Assembly (NCBI GenBank): GCA_049975345.1
Contig: JBNGDP010000006.1
Location: forward strand, 6,393-70,392
Length of the DNA stretch: 64,000 nucleotides
Direction of reading: 5' to 3'
Source: Oceanipulchritudo sp049975345
Lineage (GTDB): Bacteria > Verrucomicrobiota > Verrucomicrobiia > Opitutales > Oceanipulchritudinaceae
Shown here: piece after piece, positions 8,704 to 18,953 of the stretch
Numbering within the stretch: position 1 is the first letter of the stretch
How the letters are laid out: each line of letters opens with the position of its first letter
Notes under the pieces: generated by a model
What the model was told of the DNA's origin: nothing
What the model saw: only the letters and a program-made list of their open reading frames with translations
Database searches by the model: none
Position numbers and translations under genes: made by a program

Positions 8704-10911
8704 TCAGGGCATGGTCACCTCAAGCCTGAGAAAGCGCTGCTGTCCATCGAGCGGGCTTGTCGCTTCAATGAGGGTTCCCTCGGTTGCGGTGTCAGGGTCC
8801 GGTGTCTGGATGACCCCGGATGTTGTCCAGCCGACCCCTTCCAGCACCGTGTTGGTCAGGACACGGTAAGTCACATCGCTCCTGTTCATCGTGTAGGATA
8901 ACTTTAGAGTGCCACCATCGCGGGTGAAGACAGGAGCGATGGCACCCGCATCCGGCAGGTTGGGATCGCCGTTGAGGGCGAACTCCATCAGGTTGTTGAA
9001 ACCGTCGTGTTCGGGATCCGCGTCGTTGCCCCAGATCGAGGCTTCCTTCAACGGATCGGCCAGGTCCGCGGGAGAGAAGTGCGCCTCCCGCCAGAGCTGC
9101 AGCGGGGATGCGCCGGAGTCGCTGGCCGTCACCCGGTAGGGCGGGCCGAAGGGAAAGAGGCGACCGTTGTTGATGGGACGGGCCATGAGCACATGGTCCC
9201 CGTTTGCCGTCGGATGGAAGGTGTATTCGTTTAATGGATCCGTGGTGTCGCTCATGCTGGTGGTTCGGCTCGCGCTGGTGATTGTGATATCATCGATCAA
9301 CCACCCTATGTAGCTTTGGGTAGATGGATAATAGGAATCCGAGGTGTTCATGTAGGAATACCGGAAGCGGACCATGAGCAGTTTGTCCGCATAGTCTCCA
9401 AGGGGAAGGGAGCGGTTCACAAAGGAGGCTTCGCCGCTGCTGTTGGTTCCCCTTTGGGAATAAATGTTTATCCACGTCATCCCCTCATCCGGGGATATGT
9501 CCACTTTGGCATATTCCCCGAAGCCTGCGTACTGTAACCGGCTTGCGAACTGGAGCTCACTTGAACCGCTGATGAGGAACACATCGTTCAGTTGAATGAT
9601 TTCCTCGCTGAATCCGTCGGGGTGCACCAGGTGAAAGGTGTAGCTCCCACTGTTCACGATATCGCTCTGGATGACAGTATAGAGCGGATCGTTGATGATC
9701 GTGAGATGGTCTGTCCCGTTCTCCGCCCCTTCCACCCAGGGAGAGGTGTCCTCCGTCATCAACCGGAAGAGGTATTCCGTCGCCCCAATCGTGGAGGTTG
9801 CCGTGTAAAGATTATCCGTATTGGTTACCGGCGATACCGGACCGGTGATTTGCGGAGCGGTGTAGGGAAGGGCGAGGTCGAGTTTGACATTGAGGTTGCC
9901 GGAAACAGCCACGGGTGTGGTTTGTGCCGTCAGGCCGAGGCCGGAAAAGGTGACATTGTAGGTGCCGTCGCCGGTCACTGGAACGGAGTATCCCCCGCTG
10001 TTGGCGGTTTCCGCCCAGGGTACCGCCTCGGCCACTTCCACGGTCAGGCCCCCCAGGCCCTCGCCGATGTCGTAGAAGGCGTTTTCGTTCAGGTCGAAAT
10101 AGGCCACGCCGGTGATGAAGGGGACGGGGGAAAAGGTTTCCGCGAAGTCCTGGGTGACGATCAGGGGTCCGACCGTGGTGGTTCCGGCCGTATTGGTCCC
10201 GAGAACGACCCCGACGCCGATTTCCCGGTAGTTCGGGCTGTGGATGTTCAACCGGTGTCCCGGGGGATCCTGCATGCCGTCGGCGTCCGGGCCAAATCCC
10301 CAGTCGATGTTGAAGGCGGCGTGGCCATGGAAGGCCGACTTCGCATAGGAGTATATGTTTTCCGCGGCGATGGAAAAACTGTATCCGGATTTCTGGATAC
10401 GCTCCCCGATGCCGTCCCCCTCCTCGAAGGGTGCGGGGGGATTGCTTGAACTGGTGTGTTCCTGGAAAACGTTGGTGAACATGTCCTCCGAGTGCAGGCG
10501 GGCCGCCGTGGTCAGGTTCTCGTTGATGGAGAGGGGGGGCAGGTTCTGGTCCAGGGTGGCGAATTCGGCATACATCTGCAGGATATCCACATCGAAGAAG
10601 TTGATCGCGGAAACCACGTCCGGATCGGAGGTGTTTCCCAGGCGCAAGGCTTCGGCATTGGCGTCGGCGCGGGCCCGGTTGATGTATTCGACAAAGGCCT
10701 GCTCCTCATCGGTGGGGGAACCGATGGAGTGCCGGTCCCCGGGGAGAAGGCTGCTGCTTGGATAGGAGACGGGATCCCCCGTTACGGGAGGGGCCGCCGG
10801 CGGTGCCGCTTGTTGTCCGGGCAAAAGGGAAGCCGGGGAGAGCGCATCGGTCCGGCAAGGCAGGAGCAAAACCAAGCTTGCCAGCATGTATATGCTCCGG
10901 GTGAACGCCAT
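8704..10911 (-). CDS. Secreted CAP/SCP-domain protein with C-terminal module
   Basis: The true start is the ATG at 10909-10911, followed by a signal peptide (MAFTRSIYMLASLVLLLP), giving 735 residues; the frame stays open upstream but overlaps the pseudopilin gene. Residues about 60-265 form a CAP domain (cysteine-rich secretory protein/PR-1 family), with ARLHSEDM, AENIYSYAKSAFHGH and PGHRLNIHSPNYREIGVGV in the expected order. Bacterial CAP proteins are extracellular and mostly uncharacterised. A beta-sandwich repeat region follows, including a SdrD-like or carboxypeptidase-regulatory-like stretch (YFDLNENAFYDIGEGLGG). The C-terminal module has DADPEHDGFNNLMEFAL and ends QRFLRLEVTMP, which links it to the other secreted proteins in the window. 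Confidence 0.82.
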   Translation of the reverse strand: MAFTRSIYMLASLVLLLPCRTDALSPASLLPGQQAAPPAAPPVTGDPVSYPSSSLLPGDRHSIGSPTDEEQAFVEYINRARADANAEALRLGNTSDPDVVSAINFFDVDILQMYAEFATLDQNLPPLSINENLTTAARLHSEDMFTNVFQEHTSSSNPPAPFEEGDGIGERIQKSGYSFSIAAENIYSYAKSAFHGHAAFNIDWGFGPDADGMQDPPGHRLNIHSPNYREIGVGVVLGTNTAGTTTVGPLIVTQDFAETFSPVPFITGVAYFDLNENAFYDIGEGLGGLTVEVAEAVPWAETANSGGYSVPVTGDGTYNVTFSGLGLTAQTTPVAVSGNLNVKLDLALPYTAPQITGPVSPVTNTDNLYTATSTIGATEYLFRLMTEDTSPWVEGAENGTDHLTIINDPLYTVIQSDIVNSGSYTFHLVHPDGFSEEIIQLNDVFLISGSSELQFASRLQYAGFGEYAKVDISPDEGMTWINIYSQRGTNSSGEASFVNRSLPLGDYADKLLMVRFRYSYMNTSDSYYPSTQSYIGWLIDDITITSASRTTSMSDTTDPLNEYTFHPTANGDHVLMARPINNGRLFPFGPPYRVTASDSGASPLQLWREAHFSPADLADPLKEASIWGNDADPEHDGFNNLMEFALNGDPNLPDAGAIAPVFTRDGGTLKLSYTMNRSDVTYRVLTNTVLEGVGWTTSGVIQTPDPDTATEGTLIEATSPLDGQQRFLRLEVTMP

Positions 10912-10951
10912 GTGCGGAATGTAAACGGCTGATCCCGTTGAAGGCAATCCT

Positions 10952-11413
10952 TTAAAATTCGAGGACGTAGGTAGCTCCGCTGCTGGTGCTGATGAAGCGG
11001 CCCGTGGAGAGGTCCCCGTCATCAAGGATTTCATCGATTCTGGCGAAGATGGTGTCGTCCAGGTTGCCGCCACGGAGAGTAACCCCGGCCACCACCTTGG
11101 TGGAGCGGTAATCCCAGTCCCAGCGACCATCCATGTAGGAGGGTTCGGTGAACTTGGGAAGCAGGCCCTCCATGCCGTCGGGGACAACCCCGCGGTTCAC
11201 GTCCTCGGGCCAGTGCCCATGCTCGGTGGCGTACATTTCAAACGCACCGGAATAGATCCGGTAATCATTGGCCAGGCTGGTGGCGATTGTATTCAGACGG
11301 GCCTTGCTCAAGGCCGGCACACCAAGCGAGGCGAGCAGACCGATGATGGTGACCCCGATCATCGTCTCCACGAGCGTAAACCCCCTTTGCCCGGATCTCC
11401 GTGAGGTTTTCAT
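10952..11413 (-). CDS. Type II secretion-like pseudopilin
   Basis: The 153-residue protein has a class III (prepilin) signal: a short basic leader then G|FTLVETMIGVTIIGLLASLG, with the processing Gly before Phe+1 and Glu at +5, as required by prepilin peptidase and pilin assembly. The rest is a small GspG/PulG-like globular domain with a DWDYRSTKVVAGVTLRGG stretch. It is monocistronic or leads into the CAP-protein gene 40 bp downstream. No other type II secretion gene is present. A single pseudopilin next to a large secreted protein is common in Verrucomicrobiota and may reflect secretion or a stand-alone surface fibre. Its specific role is unknown. Confidence 0.85.
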   Translation of the reverse strand: MKTSRRSGQRGFTLVETMIGVTIIGLLASLGVPALSKARLNTIATSLANDYRIYSGAFEMYATEHGHWPEDVNRGVVPDGMEGLLPKFTEPSYMDGRWDWDYRSTKVVAGVTLRGGNLDDTIFARIDEILDDGDLSTGRFISTSSGATYVLEF

Positions 11414-11427
11414 AACGGCTGCAGTTT

Positions 11428-11442
11428 ATCCGCTTTGCGGAT
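11428..11442. promoter_or_regulatory. Perfect inverted repeat ATCCGC-TTT-GCGGAT in a divergent promoter region
   Basis: A 6-bp perfect inverted repeat with a 3-nt spacer sits in the 82-bp gap between the divergent pseudopilin and sugar-kinase genes. It is placed about 14 bp upstream of the pseudopilin start and about 54 bp upstream of the kinase start. It could be an operator or an mRNA hairpin; nothing in the window identifies a cognate regulator. Confidence 0.35.
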
Positions 11443-11495
11443 GCAACCCCAAAACGATTGTCAAGAACGGCAAAAGCTTTACATCCGTTTAACAC

Positions 11496-12611
11496 ATGAA
11501 ACGCATTGAATTGGCCGAAACATTGAAAAAGCGCCTTCAGGAAGTGCCGCAGTGCCATGCGGTCACGGGCTTTGACGGGTTCGTGGACGAGATGATCACG
11601 CTGGTGGAGGAGCGGCAGAGCCTGGATTCCTTCAAGCGCGTGGAGGACATTACCCGTTTCGGGGACCTGGTCAGGAAGGCGGCCGGGCACAGCAGCCTGC
11701 GGGAGATCGTGGTGACAGCGACCCATGCCGGCGGGTGCGCGGTGAACATGGGCGACGGCCTGGCCGCCCTCGGGTTACGGGTCGACACCTTCGCCACGCT
11801 GGGTGAGCCGCTCCATCCGGCCTTCGCGGAGTACGGGAAGATCGCGACCCTGCACAGCTGGGGGCGGGAGCCGGGCCGGACCCTGGCCTTTGAATTTGCC
11901 GACGGCAAGCTGATGTTCAGCGCGGTCACCCAGCTGGCGGAATTTGAGCCGGAACGGGTCAGGGGTTATCTGGCGGATGGTGTTTTCCAGGAAAAGTGCG
12001 CGAAGGCCCCCCTGATCGCCCTGACGGACTGGAGCATGTACCCGCACATGACCTCCGTGTGGCGGCTCCTTCAGCAGGAGGTATTTGCGGAATTCCCCCA
12101 TCGTCCATGGCTCTTCATCGACCTGGTGGATCCCTCCAGCCGGAGTGCGGCGGACATTCAAGCCATGCTGGAGGCGATGCGGGGTTTCGGCGGGCCGGTC
12201 CGTCCGGTTCTCGGATTGAACCAGAACGAGGCGAACATTCTCAGTGACCTGTTGAAAATCCCGCAGATCGATTCAGACGGAAAGGAAGCCTCCGGGAAAC
12301 AGGCGTCCACCTTGCGCGAGCAACTGTGCCTTGAGCAGGTGGTCATCCACGCCCATGCCTATGCGGTCAGTGCGACGAGAACGGATGTCCATGCCGTCGA
12401 CGGTCCCTATTGCGCGAACCCGAAGAAGAGCACGGGCGCCGGGGACCGCTTCAATGCCGGATACGCCTTGGGGCTGATCCTGGATCTTCCGATCGAGGCC
12501 TGCCTGCTGTGCGCGGTGGCCAGTTCCGGTTTCTTCGTCCGCAACGCCCGCAGCGCCGGCCTCCGGGAGTTGATCGGTTTTTTCGGGGAGTGGGATTCTG
12601 GACGGGTGTGA
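11496..12611 (+). CDS. PfkB-family carbohydrate kinase
   Basis: The 371-residue product has the ribokinase/PfkB fold. ATHAGGCAVNMGDGLAALGL, the N-terminal substrate-side Gly-rich block, lies near residue 72. The C-terminal signature NPKKSTGAGDRFNAGYALGL lies near residue 309, with the catalytic base Asp in GAGD. It would phosphorylate a sugar or nucleoside hydroxyl with ATP in the cytoplasm; the specific substrate cannot be assigned. The gene stands alone between the divergent pseudopilin and the convergent subtilase, from which it is separated by only 4 bp. Confidence 0.88.
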   Translation: MKRIELAETLKKRLQEVPQCHAVTGFDGFVDEMITLVEERQSLDSFKRVEDITRFGDLVRKAAGHSSLREIVVTATHAGGCAVNMGDGLAALGLRVDTFATLGEPLHPAFAEYGKIATLHSWGREPGRTLAFEFADGKLMFSAVTQLAEFEPERVRGYLADGVFQEKCAKAPLIALTDWSMYPHMTSVWRLLQQEVFAEFPHRPWLFIDLVDPSSRSAADIQAMLEAMRGFGGPVRPVLGLNQNEANILSDLLKIPQIDSDGKEASGKQASTLREQLCLEQVVIHAHAYAVSATRTDVHAVDGPYCANPKKSTGAGDRFNAGYALGLILDLPIEACLLCAVASSGFFVRNARSAGLRELIGFFGEWDSGRV

Positions 12612-12615
12612 CCGG

Positions 12616-15600
12616 TTATTCCCCGGTTACCTTCAGCCGGATAAACTGCGGCTGGGTCGGCGAGGCGGGTGTTGTGAGCCGGATCGTCACGGTCTGGATT
12701 CCGGGATCCGGCGTGTCATCCAGCACCTCCACGATGGTGACGCCGCCCTCGCTCCATGGATCCGTCAGGTCGTTGTCGTACTGGACCACGTAGCTGATTC
12801 CGTCCGCGGCATAATCCACCCCGATCGTGCCGGTTCCGCCCATGCGCTGTCGGTAGGTGATGGCCATGTATGCGGATCCTCCCTCCACGACCACGGATTC
12901 AATGGCCATGTAGCGGTTGTTCGGGTCGGTGGGCGTCGTTCCAAAGGCGCGTTCCAGCAGATTGACCAGGCCGTCCCCGTCGAAGTCGTGGCCATCCGCC
13001 GCGTCGCCTGTATTCTCCACCTGGCCGAAATGGAGGTAGCGCCATTCCTCGGCGGGCGTCATGGGGGCGGCCTCCAATGTGATCTCCTCGAAGGTTTGCG
13101 CGCCGCCGTCATCGGCGGTCAGACGCAGGACATAGGTTCCCGCCGTATCCGCGACGACCGAGGTGTCGACGGACCCGGGGTTCGCGAAGGTCGCCGTTCC
13201 CGGACCTGAAACCTGTATCCACTCTGTGGTGACACTGCCGGGCGGGTAGGGGTTTCCGTCATCCTCAACCGTGGCGTCGACAGGGATTGCCGCACCCACG
13301 GTTCCGCTCAGGGAGGGGCCTGGATGAACTTCCGGTGCGGCATTGCCGGGGACGTCCTCAAAGGTGGCCAGGTGTGTCGCTGTAACCGGCTTTTCCTCGG
13401 ATGCGTCCGGAAAGGTGACACCCACCGCGAGGTTGTCCCCCCCGCTGCCTTCCTTCTGCAGGGCTTCAATGAAATAAGGCTGTCCGGCCAGAAGCGAAAC
13501 GGGCGCCGAGTCCTGGGTGTCCGGATACTTGTCCCACTGGCGGCTGCTCGTGTAGCCGCTGACGTATGCGATTTTCACCTTGTTCGCGGGTTCTTCATCC
13601 GTGCTCAGCCACAATTCAGAGGAGTCGTCCGAGGCGATCCAGAAAACATGATCCCCACTTTGGGGAGGGATGAAGTAGCCGCGGACCCGCTGCCCGTAAT
13701 TGTCACCCACACCACCGGGCGACTCGAAGAGCGTGTCCAGGATGGTGATGCTGTCGGGCTGGTTGTTGATGAACTTGGCCGCCGAGGTCAGGTTGCTGAC
13801 CAAAGTGCCGCTGATGCCGGAAAAGAATTCCCGCCTCACGCCGGTGCCCGGGACCGGTGCTCCCGGTGCCCCCACAATGACGCGCAAATCCGTGGAAACA
13901 GCGGATAATCCATCGTCGGCGGTGAACCGGAGAACATAGGTTCCCTCTCCCGGGAAAGCAACGAAAGTGGCGGCGGCGGATGGATCATTGAAAACCACGC
14001 TCTGCCCCGCCGGGCCACCGACCTGCGACCAGGCTTGCGCAAGCGTTCCCCAGGCAGGCTGCCCGTCATCGCCGACGGAGGCTTCAATGAAGAGACGGTT
14101 GGTTTGCAGCGGGACCACAACATCCGCGGAGGGACTGGTAATGGCAACAACCGGTGGCATGTTTACATCTTCGCTGGAGATGGAGACGCTGGCGCTGGAA
14201 CCCGTGGCGGCGAGCGTATAGGCGGCGTCCGGTGCGATGGTGAGGACGGCCGTCTCGGGATCCTCGATTGCCGTGTCGTCAAGTACATCCAGGAGCAGGG
14301 TTTTGACGAACTCCCCGTCGGCGAGGGTGATTGATCCGGACAGGGTCGTGTAGTCGCTGCCGGCTGTCGCGGTGCCGCCCATCGTGTAGTGGACGGTCAG
14401 GCTGCCTGTGGCCAGCGTGCGGGTGAAGGTGTATTCCCCGCCATCGGGCCCGACCTCGCTGCCGGAGGGGTCGTTCGCGGTGACGGAGACAATGGGGGTG
14501 GAAACACTGGACTGGTAGTCCATGCGCACGGCGTCGGCCGCCGCGTATTCGGAGGACAGCCCGGTGGTCAGCACCTTGAGGGTGTAGCTGGTCCCGGCGG
14601 TGAAGGTGAAGGCCCCGAGGGAGTTGAACTGGTAGCCATCCTGGGAACGGGACATGTCGATGGTCGTGGAGTAGGTTCCCCCGTCATGGAGGAGTTCGAT
14701 TGGGACGGCTGAACCGTTCGAATTCCGGGAGGGCCAGCGGAAAAACACCTCCCACGATCCGGAGAATTGCGGTTTCAGGTGAAAGGTGTAGGCCGCCTCC
14801 TCGCCGGAGGAAACGTAGTTGTAGGCGACGCTCTTCCCGAAAAAGGATCCCGTGTAAAGAGCGCTGGAATAGGTGTCCTGTATGCTCCAGATACCGTCCG
14901 CCGCCAGGGGCCACTGCTCGTTCTCGTCGCGGTAATAGCCGCCGACGGAGACGCGCACCACCCCGAGGTCGGGGACGGTGCTGTTGCCGCCGTTGTCGGT
15001 GGCGACCGCGTACAGCGTGTACTGGTCGGCGGGCGGGTTGGTCCAGAGGTGGTTCCAGCCGTCGCTGCCGTCGGTGTCCGTGCCTATGAATGTATCGGCT
15101 CCATCACTACCAATGGCATGGAAGGCCACGGAGGTGACGGTCCCGTCCCCGTCGTCGGCCCCGGCCATCAGGGGGACCGCGTGACCGGAAGGGATGAAGG
15201 AACCGACCGCCGGGCTGAGCAGCTTTGCCTGGGGAAGGTTTTTCGCGGCAAGGACGGAGTTGTAGAGGTTGAGGCGCCCCTGGGCGTTGGTCTTGGTGTC
15301 GGTCCATGCCCCGACGGACTCCACGCCGGCGTAGACGATGTCCCGGATGGCCCTGGCGCCGAGGGAGGGATTGGCGGAGGCCACCAGGCCGTGGGCACCG
15401 GCCACATGCGGCGAGGCCATGGAGGTGCCGTTCTTGTCGGAATAGCCGCTGGCGTCCACCGTGGAGTGGATGCTGACCCCCGGGGCGGCGATATCGACCA
15501 CGGTGCCGTAGCCGGCGAGGTTGTAATTGGAAAAGCTGGCCTTGGAATCACCGCTTCCGGAAGCGGCCACCGCCACCATGGCCTCCCAGTCGCCCGCGGT

Positions 15601-16908
15601 CGGGAAGTTTTCGACCGTGTTCGAGGAGGGATAGTGGTTGTACCATGTACCGTTGCCGTCGAGGTCGCTGGTTCCCTCGAGGGCCTTGCCATCGTTGCCG
15701 GCGGCGGCGGTGAAGAGGATCCCCTCGTCGCGCCCGAGAGCGATCGCGTTCCTGCGGGTCGAACTGCCGGCGTAGGTGGAATTTGTATACAGCGAACCGA
15801 AAGAGCAGTTGTGGCTGACAATGTTGAGCCCCTGGTTGCGCTTGATCCAGACCGTATACTCGATCGCCTCCGCGGTTTCCGTCGTGGAAAGACTGTCGCT
15901 GACCGAGAAGAACATGATCTTGCTGTTCCAGTTGACCCCGACGACCCCTTCCCCGTTGTTGCCCACGGCCGCCACGGTCCCGGCCACGTGCTCGCCGTGG
16001 TTGTTGACGACGTTGTAAAGCAGGTCCGGGGAGTTGGAATGGACATTCCAGCCGTATAAATCGTCGATGTAACCGTTGTGGTCGTCGTCGATCCCGTTTC
16101 CGGGGATTTCCCGCGGATTGACCCAGACGTTGTCCTGCAGGTCCGGGTGGGTGACCGTGAGCTTGGTGTCCTGGACGGCCACGATCACGTCTTCGGAGCC
16201 GGTGGTGAGATCCCATGCCAGCGGGGCGTCGATCTGGCGCAGGCTCCACATTTCGGCATCCCATTTCGGATCGTCCGGAATGGTCTCGATGGGGAAATGC
16301 ACATGGTCGGCCTCGACAAAGGCCTCCGGAGACTGCAGCGCAGCCGCCAGTCGTTGCAGCGCCTCGGGAACGGCCTCCACGGTTGGTTCACCCAGGTGGA
16401 TGATCCGCGTGGGCTGGAAGCGAAGCTGTTTTGTAACGACATACCCGTGCCTGGCCATCAGCTCTTCGAGCATTTCCTGGCTCTCGGGGTCCGGTGCGCC
16501 AAACAGCACGCGATCGGCAACGACCACCTCGACGCCGGCAATGCCGTTTGCATCGGTTGTTTCCTCCACCCGCAGGAATTCCCGTGGATCTTCGGGAGTC
16601 GCGGTCACCCAGACGCGCGAACGCGAACCGTCGGGCATGCGGCTTTCCGCGAAACCGATGACCACACGCCGCTCCATGGGGTGGCCCTCGGGAAATGGCA
16701 GCGGTGGAGCGGCCGGGGTTGCGGAGGCCGGTTCGGCCGGCCCGACGGCTGCTTCGGGTTCCGATTGCGCCACTTCGGCGGGCTCGGGATCCTTCGGTGG
16801 CTTTGTCTGCTCCGCTCCTTGACGCAGAAGGAAGACAAACAGGGCGATTACAAAAACGCTGGACAGTATCCAAATCCAGACACGCGAGGGACTCGGTTGA
16901 TTGGTCAT
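12616..16908 (-). CDS. Giant subtilisin-like (S8) protease with Calx-beta, PA14-like and C-terminal modules
   Basis: The 1430-residue product has one N-terminal hydrophobic segment (WIWILSSVFVIALFVFLL, about residues 11-28), which may be a signal anchor. A prodomain-like region follows. The S8 catalytic triad is complete: Asp in AVQDTKLTVTHPDL (about 248), His in NNHGEHVAGTVAA (about 307) and Ser in NGTSMASPHVAGAHG (about 497). Downstream are beta-sandwich domains, a Calx-beta-like repeat (GGTATAGSDYTTLSGS, about 850), a PKD/cadherin-like stretch, a PA14-like domain (RGYFIPPQSGDHVFWIASD, about 1085), and a C-terminal module with GHDFDGDGLVNLLERAF ending QFIRLKVTGE. It is probably a cell-surface or secreted protease; its substrate is unknown. 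Confidence 0.92.
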   Translation of the reverse strand: MTNQPSPSRVWIWILSSVFVIALFVFLLRQGAEQTKPPKDPEPAEVAQSEPEAAVGPAEPASATPAAPPLPFPEGHPMERRVVIGFAESRMPDGSRSRVWVTATPEDPREFLRVEETTDANGIAGVEVVVADRVLFGAPDPESQEMLEELMARHGYVVTKQLRFQPTRIIHLGEPTVEAVPEALQRLAAALQSPEAFVEADHVHFPIETIPDDPKWDAEMWSLRQIDAPLAWDLTTGSEDVIVAVQDTKLTVTHPDLQDNVWVNPREIPGNGIDDDHNGYIDDLYGWNVHSNSPDLLYNVVNNHGEHVAGTVAAVGNNGEGVVGVNWNSKIMFFSVSDSLSTTETAEAIEYTVWIKRNQGLNIVSHNCSFGSLYTNSTYAGSSTRRNAIALGRDEGILFTAAAGNDGKALEGTSDLDGNGTWYNHYPSSNTVENFPTAGDWEAMVAVAASGSGDSKASFSNYNLAGYGTVVDIAAPGVSIHSTVDASGYSDKNGTSMASPHVAGAHGLVASANPSLGARAIRDIVYAGVESVGAWTDTKTNAQGRLNLYNSVLAAKNLPQAKLLSPAVGSFIPSGHAVPLMAGADDGDGTVTSVAFHAIGSDGADTFIGTDTDGSDGWNHLWTNPPADQYTLYAVATDNGGNSTVPDLGVVRVSVGGYYRDENEQWPLAADGIWSIQDTYSSALYTGSFFGKSVAYNYVSSGEEAAYTFHLKPQFSGSWEVFFRWPSRNSNGSAVPIELLHDGGTYSTTIDMSRSQDGYQFNSLGAFTFTAGTSYTLKVLTTGLSSEYAAADAVRMDYQSSVSTPIVSVTANDPSGSEVGPDGGEYTFTRTLATGSLTVHYTMGGTATAGSDYTTLSGSITLADGEFVKTLLLDVLDDTAIEDPETAVLTIAPDAAYTLAATGSSASVSISSEDVNMPPVVAITSPSADVVVPLQTNRLFIEASVGDDGQPAWGTLAQAWSQVGGPAGQSVVFNDPSAAATFVAFPGEGTYVLRFTADDGLSAVSTDLRVIVGAPGAPVPGTGVRREFFSGISGTLVSNLTSAAKFINNQPDSITILDTLFESPGGVGDNYGQRVRGYFIPPQSGDHVFWIASDDSSELWLSTDEEPANKVKIAYVSGYTSSRQWDKYPDTQDSAPVSLLAGQPYFIEALQKEGSGGDNLAVGVTFPDASEEKPVTATHLATFEDVPGNAAPEVHPGPSLSGTVGAAIPVDATVEDDGNPYPPGSVTTEWIQVSGPGTATFANPGSVDTSVVADTAGTYVLRLTADDGGAQTFEEITLEAAPMTPAEEWRYLHFGQVENTGDAADGHDFDGDGLVNLLERAFGTTPTDPNNRYMAIESVVVEGGSAYMAITYRQRMGGTGTIGVDYAADGISYVVQYDNDLTDPWSEGGVTIVEVLDDTPDPGIQTVTIRLTTPASPTQPQFIRLKVTGE

Positions 16909-17007
16909 GGGAATCGAATGGGAATGAGGCGCAACCCTTTTGGAAAGGCTGCGGATTCTTCCCAGTTTCCGACTTTCAAGGCAAGCCTTTTCGGGCTTCC
17001 AGCGCTA

Positions 17008-18900
17008 TCAGGCCCTCGCGCCGGGGAGATGTTTCCTCCAGTCGTGGGGCTCGGGGAAGTCCGTTTCCCCGATGGGACCGGTCTCCGCCGGATCCCCGAA
17101 CTCGAGGGCAAAGAGGCCGACCCGCTGGTCGGGATCCCCCCCCCAGCCGCGCTCAACGACGAGACGCAGCGAGTTGGTGGATACGGGTTCCGGGAGCCTC
17201 CAGATAAGACAGCGTTTTTCGTTGTCGCGGATCTCCGCTACAGTCTTCCATGACCCGTCGGACTTCCGGGACTCAAGGCGGAGGTCCCTGGGCAGGGTGC
17301 CGGGGATGCCCCGGTTGTGGCCCTTTTCCGGATAACTGCAGGGCATCTGCTTCACCTTGTGAAGCTGGCTGTCTCCGACCAGGCGCAGTCGCGATATCGT
17401 GACGGGTTTGTCCCAGTCAACGGCAATCCAGTCGCCGGCCTTGCCGTCCCACCGATGCAGTGCGCCCGCGGTGGGCCGGTCGTGTCCGTCGCGCAGGACC
17501 TCCGGATCGCCGGAGCTGGCGGTGTAGCGGGCGACCTCGGGCCGGCTCAGCGGGGCGATTGGCCGCAGACGCCCGGGGAGCCACTGGTCGTGGTCCATGA
17601 GGCGGCGCTGGAGCCGGTCGAGGTGGTGCTTGTAAACCCCCCGGTTGTCGCAATTTTCCGCTACAGCGATGGCGGCCGCCGTGCCGGCGGCCTGACCGAG
17701 GGTGGCGCAGGTGGCCATGACCCGGGTGGAGGACAGGGCCATGTGGGTGGCGGAAATGTTGCGGCCGGCGAACCAGAGGTTCCTGACGGCATGCGAGTAG
17801 AGGCAGCGGTAGGGGATGCCGTAGGGGGAGGGAGCCGGGTGGTGGGTGGTGTCCTTGCCGGCGTGGAAGATGCCCTCCGGAGGATGGTCGTCCATGGTCC
17901 AGCCGCCGTGCGCGACGAGGTCGGGGAATTTTCCCTGCGATTCGACATCCTCCTGCGTGAGGATGTGGTCGCCCTCGTAGCGGACGTTCTCGCGCTTGCC
18001 CGGAAGGGCGCCGATCCATTCCAGTTCCCATGCGCGGCCGCGCCCGTCGGGATGGTTCTTGATGTGGGCCCAGACTCCATAGGCAAGAGCGATGAGGCGG
18101 TCACGGATGGAATCGGCATCCTCGATGGTGTCCTCCATACCGCCGATCTCCAGCCACCAGAAGTTGTGCCCGGTGGGCTTCATTCGATTATTTCGGTTCG
18201 GGAAAGTTGTCTCATCAACTGGGAGCGCCCACGAGGGCGGAATGAAGGGGACGTGATCCTCCGGGTCGATTCCGCGGAGCTGGATGAGGATGGTATTGCC
18301 CATGGTGCGGCGGTCGGCGTGCTCGCGGGCCAGCCCTTCTCCGCTGGCGCGCTTGGCTTCCCGTCCCCAGCGACAGGGCGCGCCGGAGAGGCGCAGAATG
18401 CTGTCACCGGAGCAGTCGATGAAGGCATTGGCCCGGATATCGATCCACTTCTGCCGGGTCATGTGCCAGCCGCGGACACGATCGATCCGCTCCGGGCCGT
18501 CCATTTCGACCTGGCAGACCGCGCAACTGAGGATCAGTTCGAGATTCTCCTGCTGACGTGCGATGCCGTACAGCACGCTGTCCCAGACCGGATAGTTCAG
18601 CTATGGGTTGCGGCGCATGTTGGCCAGCTGGATTTCCTCGAGGTAGCCGGTCTCCTTGTTGTTGGGGCCGTGCGCGCCGCAGATCCACATGCGGATCTCG
18701 GAAGAGGCATTGCCGCCGAGGACCGCGCGGTCCTGGACGAGGATGGTTTTCCGGTCCATGCGAGCGCTGGCCAGGGCCGCACACAGCCCGGCCATGCCAC
18801 CGCCGACGATGCAGACGTCGCAGTCGCGGGTTTCAGTGGGTGCCGTGCTGCCGGATGGCAGGGTGCAGGAGGCGTCGGGCGGGCATTCTATTAGGTCCAT
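17008..18900 (-). pseudogene. FAD-dependent oxidoreductase (FAD_oxidored type) interrupted by an in-frame TAG
   Basis: Two blocks lie in the same frame. The first is 99 residues from ATG 18900, with a dinucleotide-binding motif (DVCIVGGGMAGLCAALAS) and LGGNASSEIRMWICGAHG. After a TAG at 18601-18603, a second block of about 530 residues continues directly as LNYPVWDSVL. Together they make one protein of normal family length with no residues missing. The break falls at ...RRNP-stop-LNYP..., where a sense codon such as CAG is expected, so one C-to-T change explains it. The C-terminus (about 120 residues) looks like an F5/8-type carbohydrate-binding domain. The family occurs in glycan-utilisation loci. 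Other genes here use TAG as a normal stop, so recoding is unlikely; a recent pseudogene or a sequencing error are the main options. Confidence 0.85.
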
Positions 18901-18953
18901 AGCGTTAATTTTTCGTGTGAATCTCGCTTACGAGGTGAACCGAGCACACTTCG

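Noticed and set aside
14767..16059. 430-residue plus-strand frame inside the subtilase gene
   Set aside because: Low-complexity Gly/Val/Arg composition of a GC-rich shadow frame; the minus-strand subtilase has its catalytic motifs here.
18601..18603. Genetic-code change or pyrrolysine at TAG
   Set aside because: TAG ends several intact genes in this window, for example the TonB receptor and the PIG-L gene.
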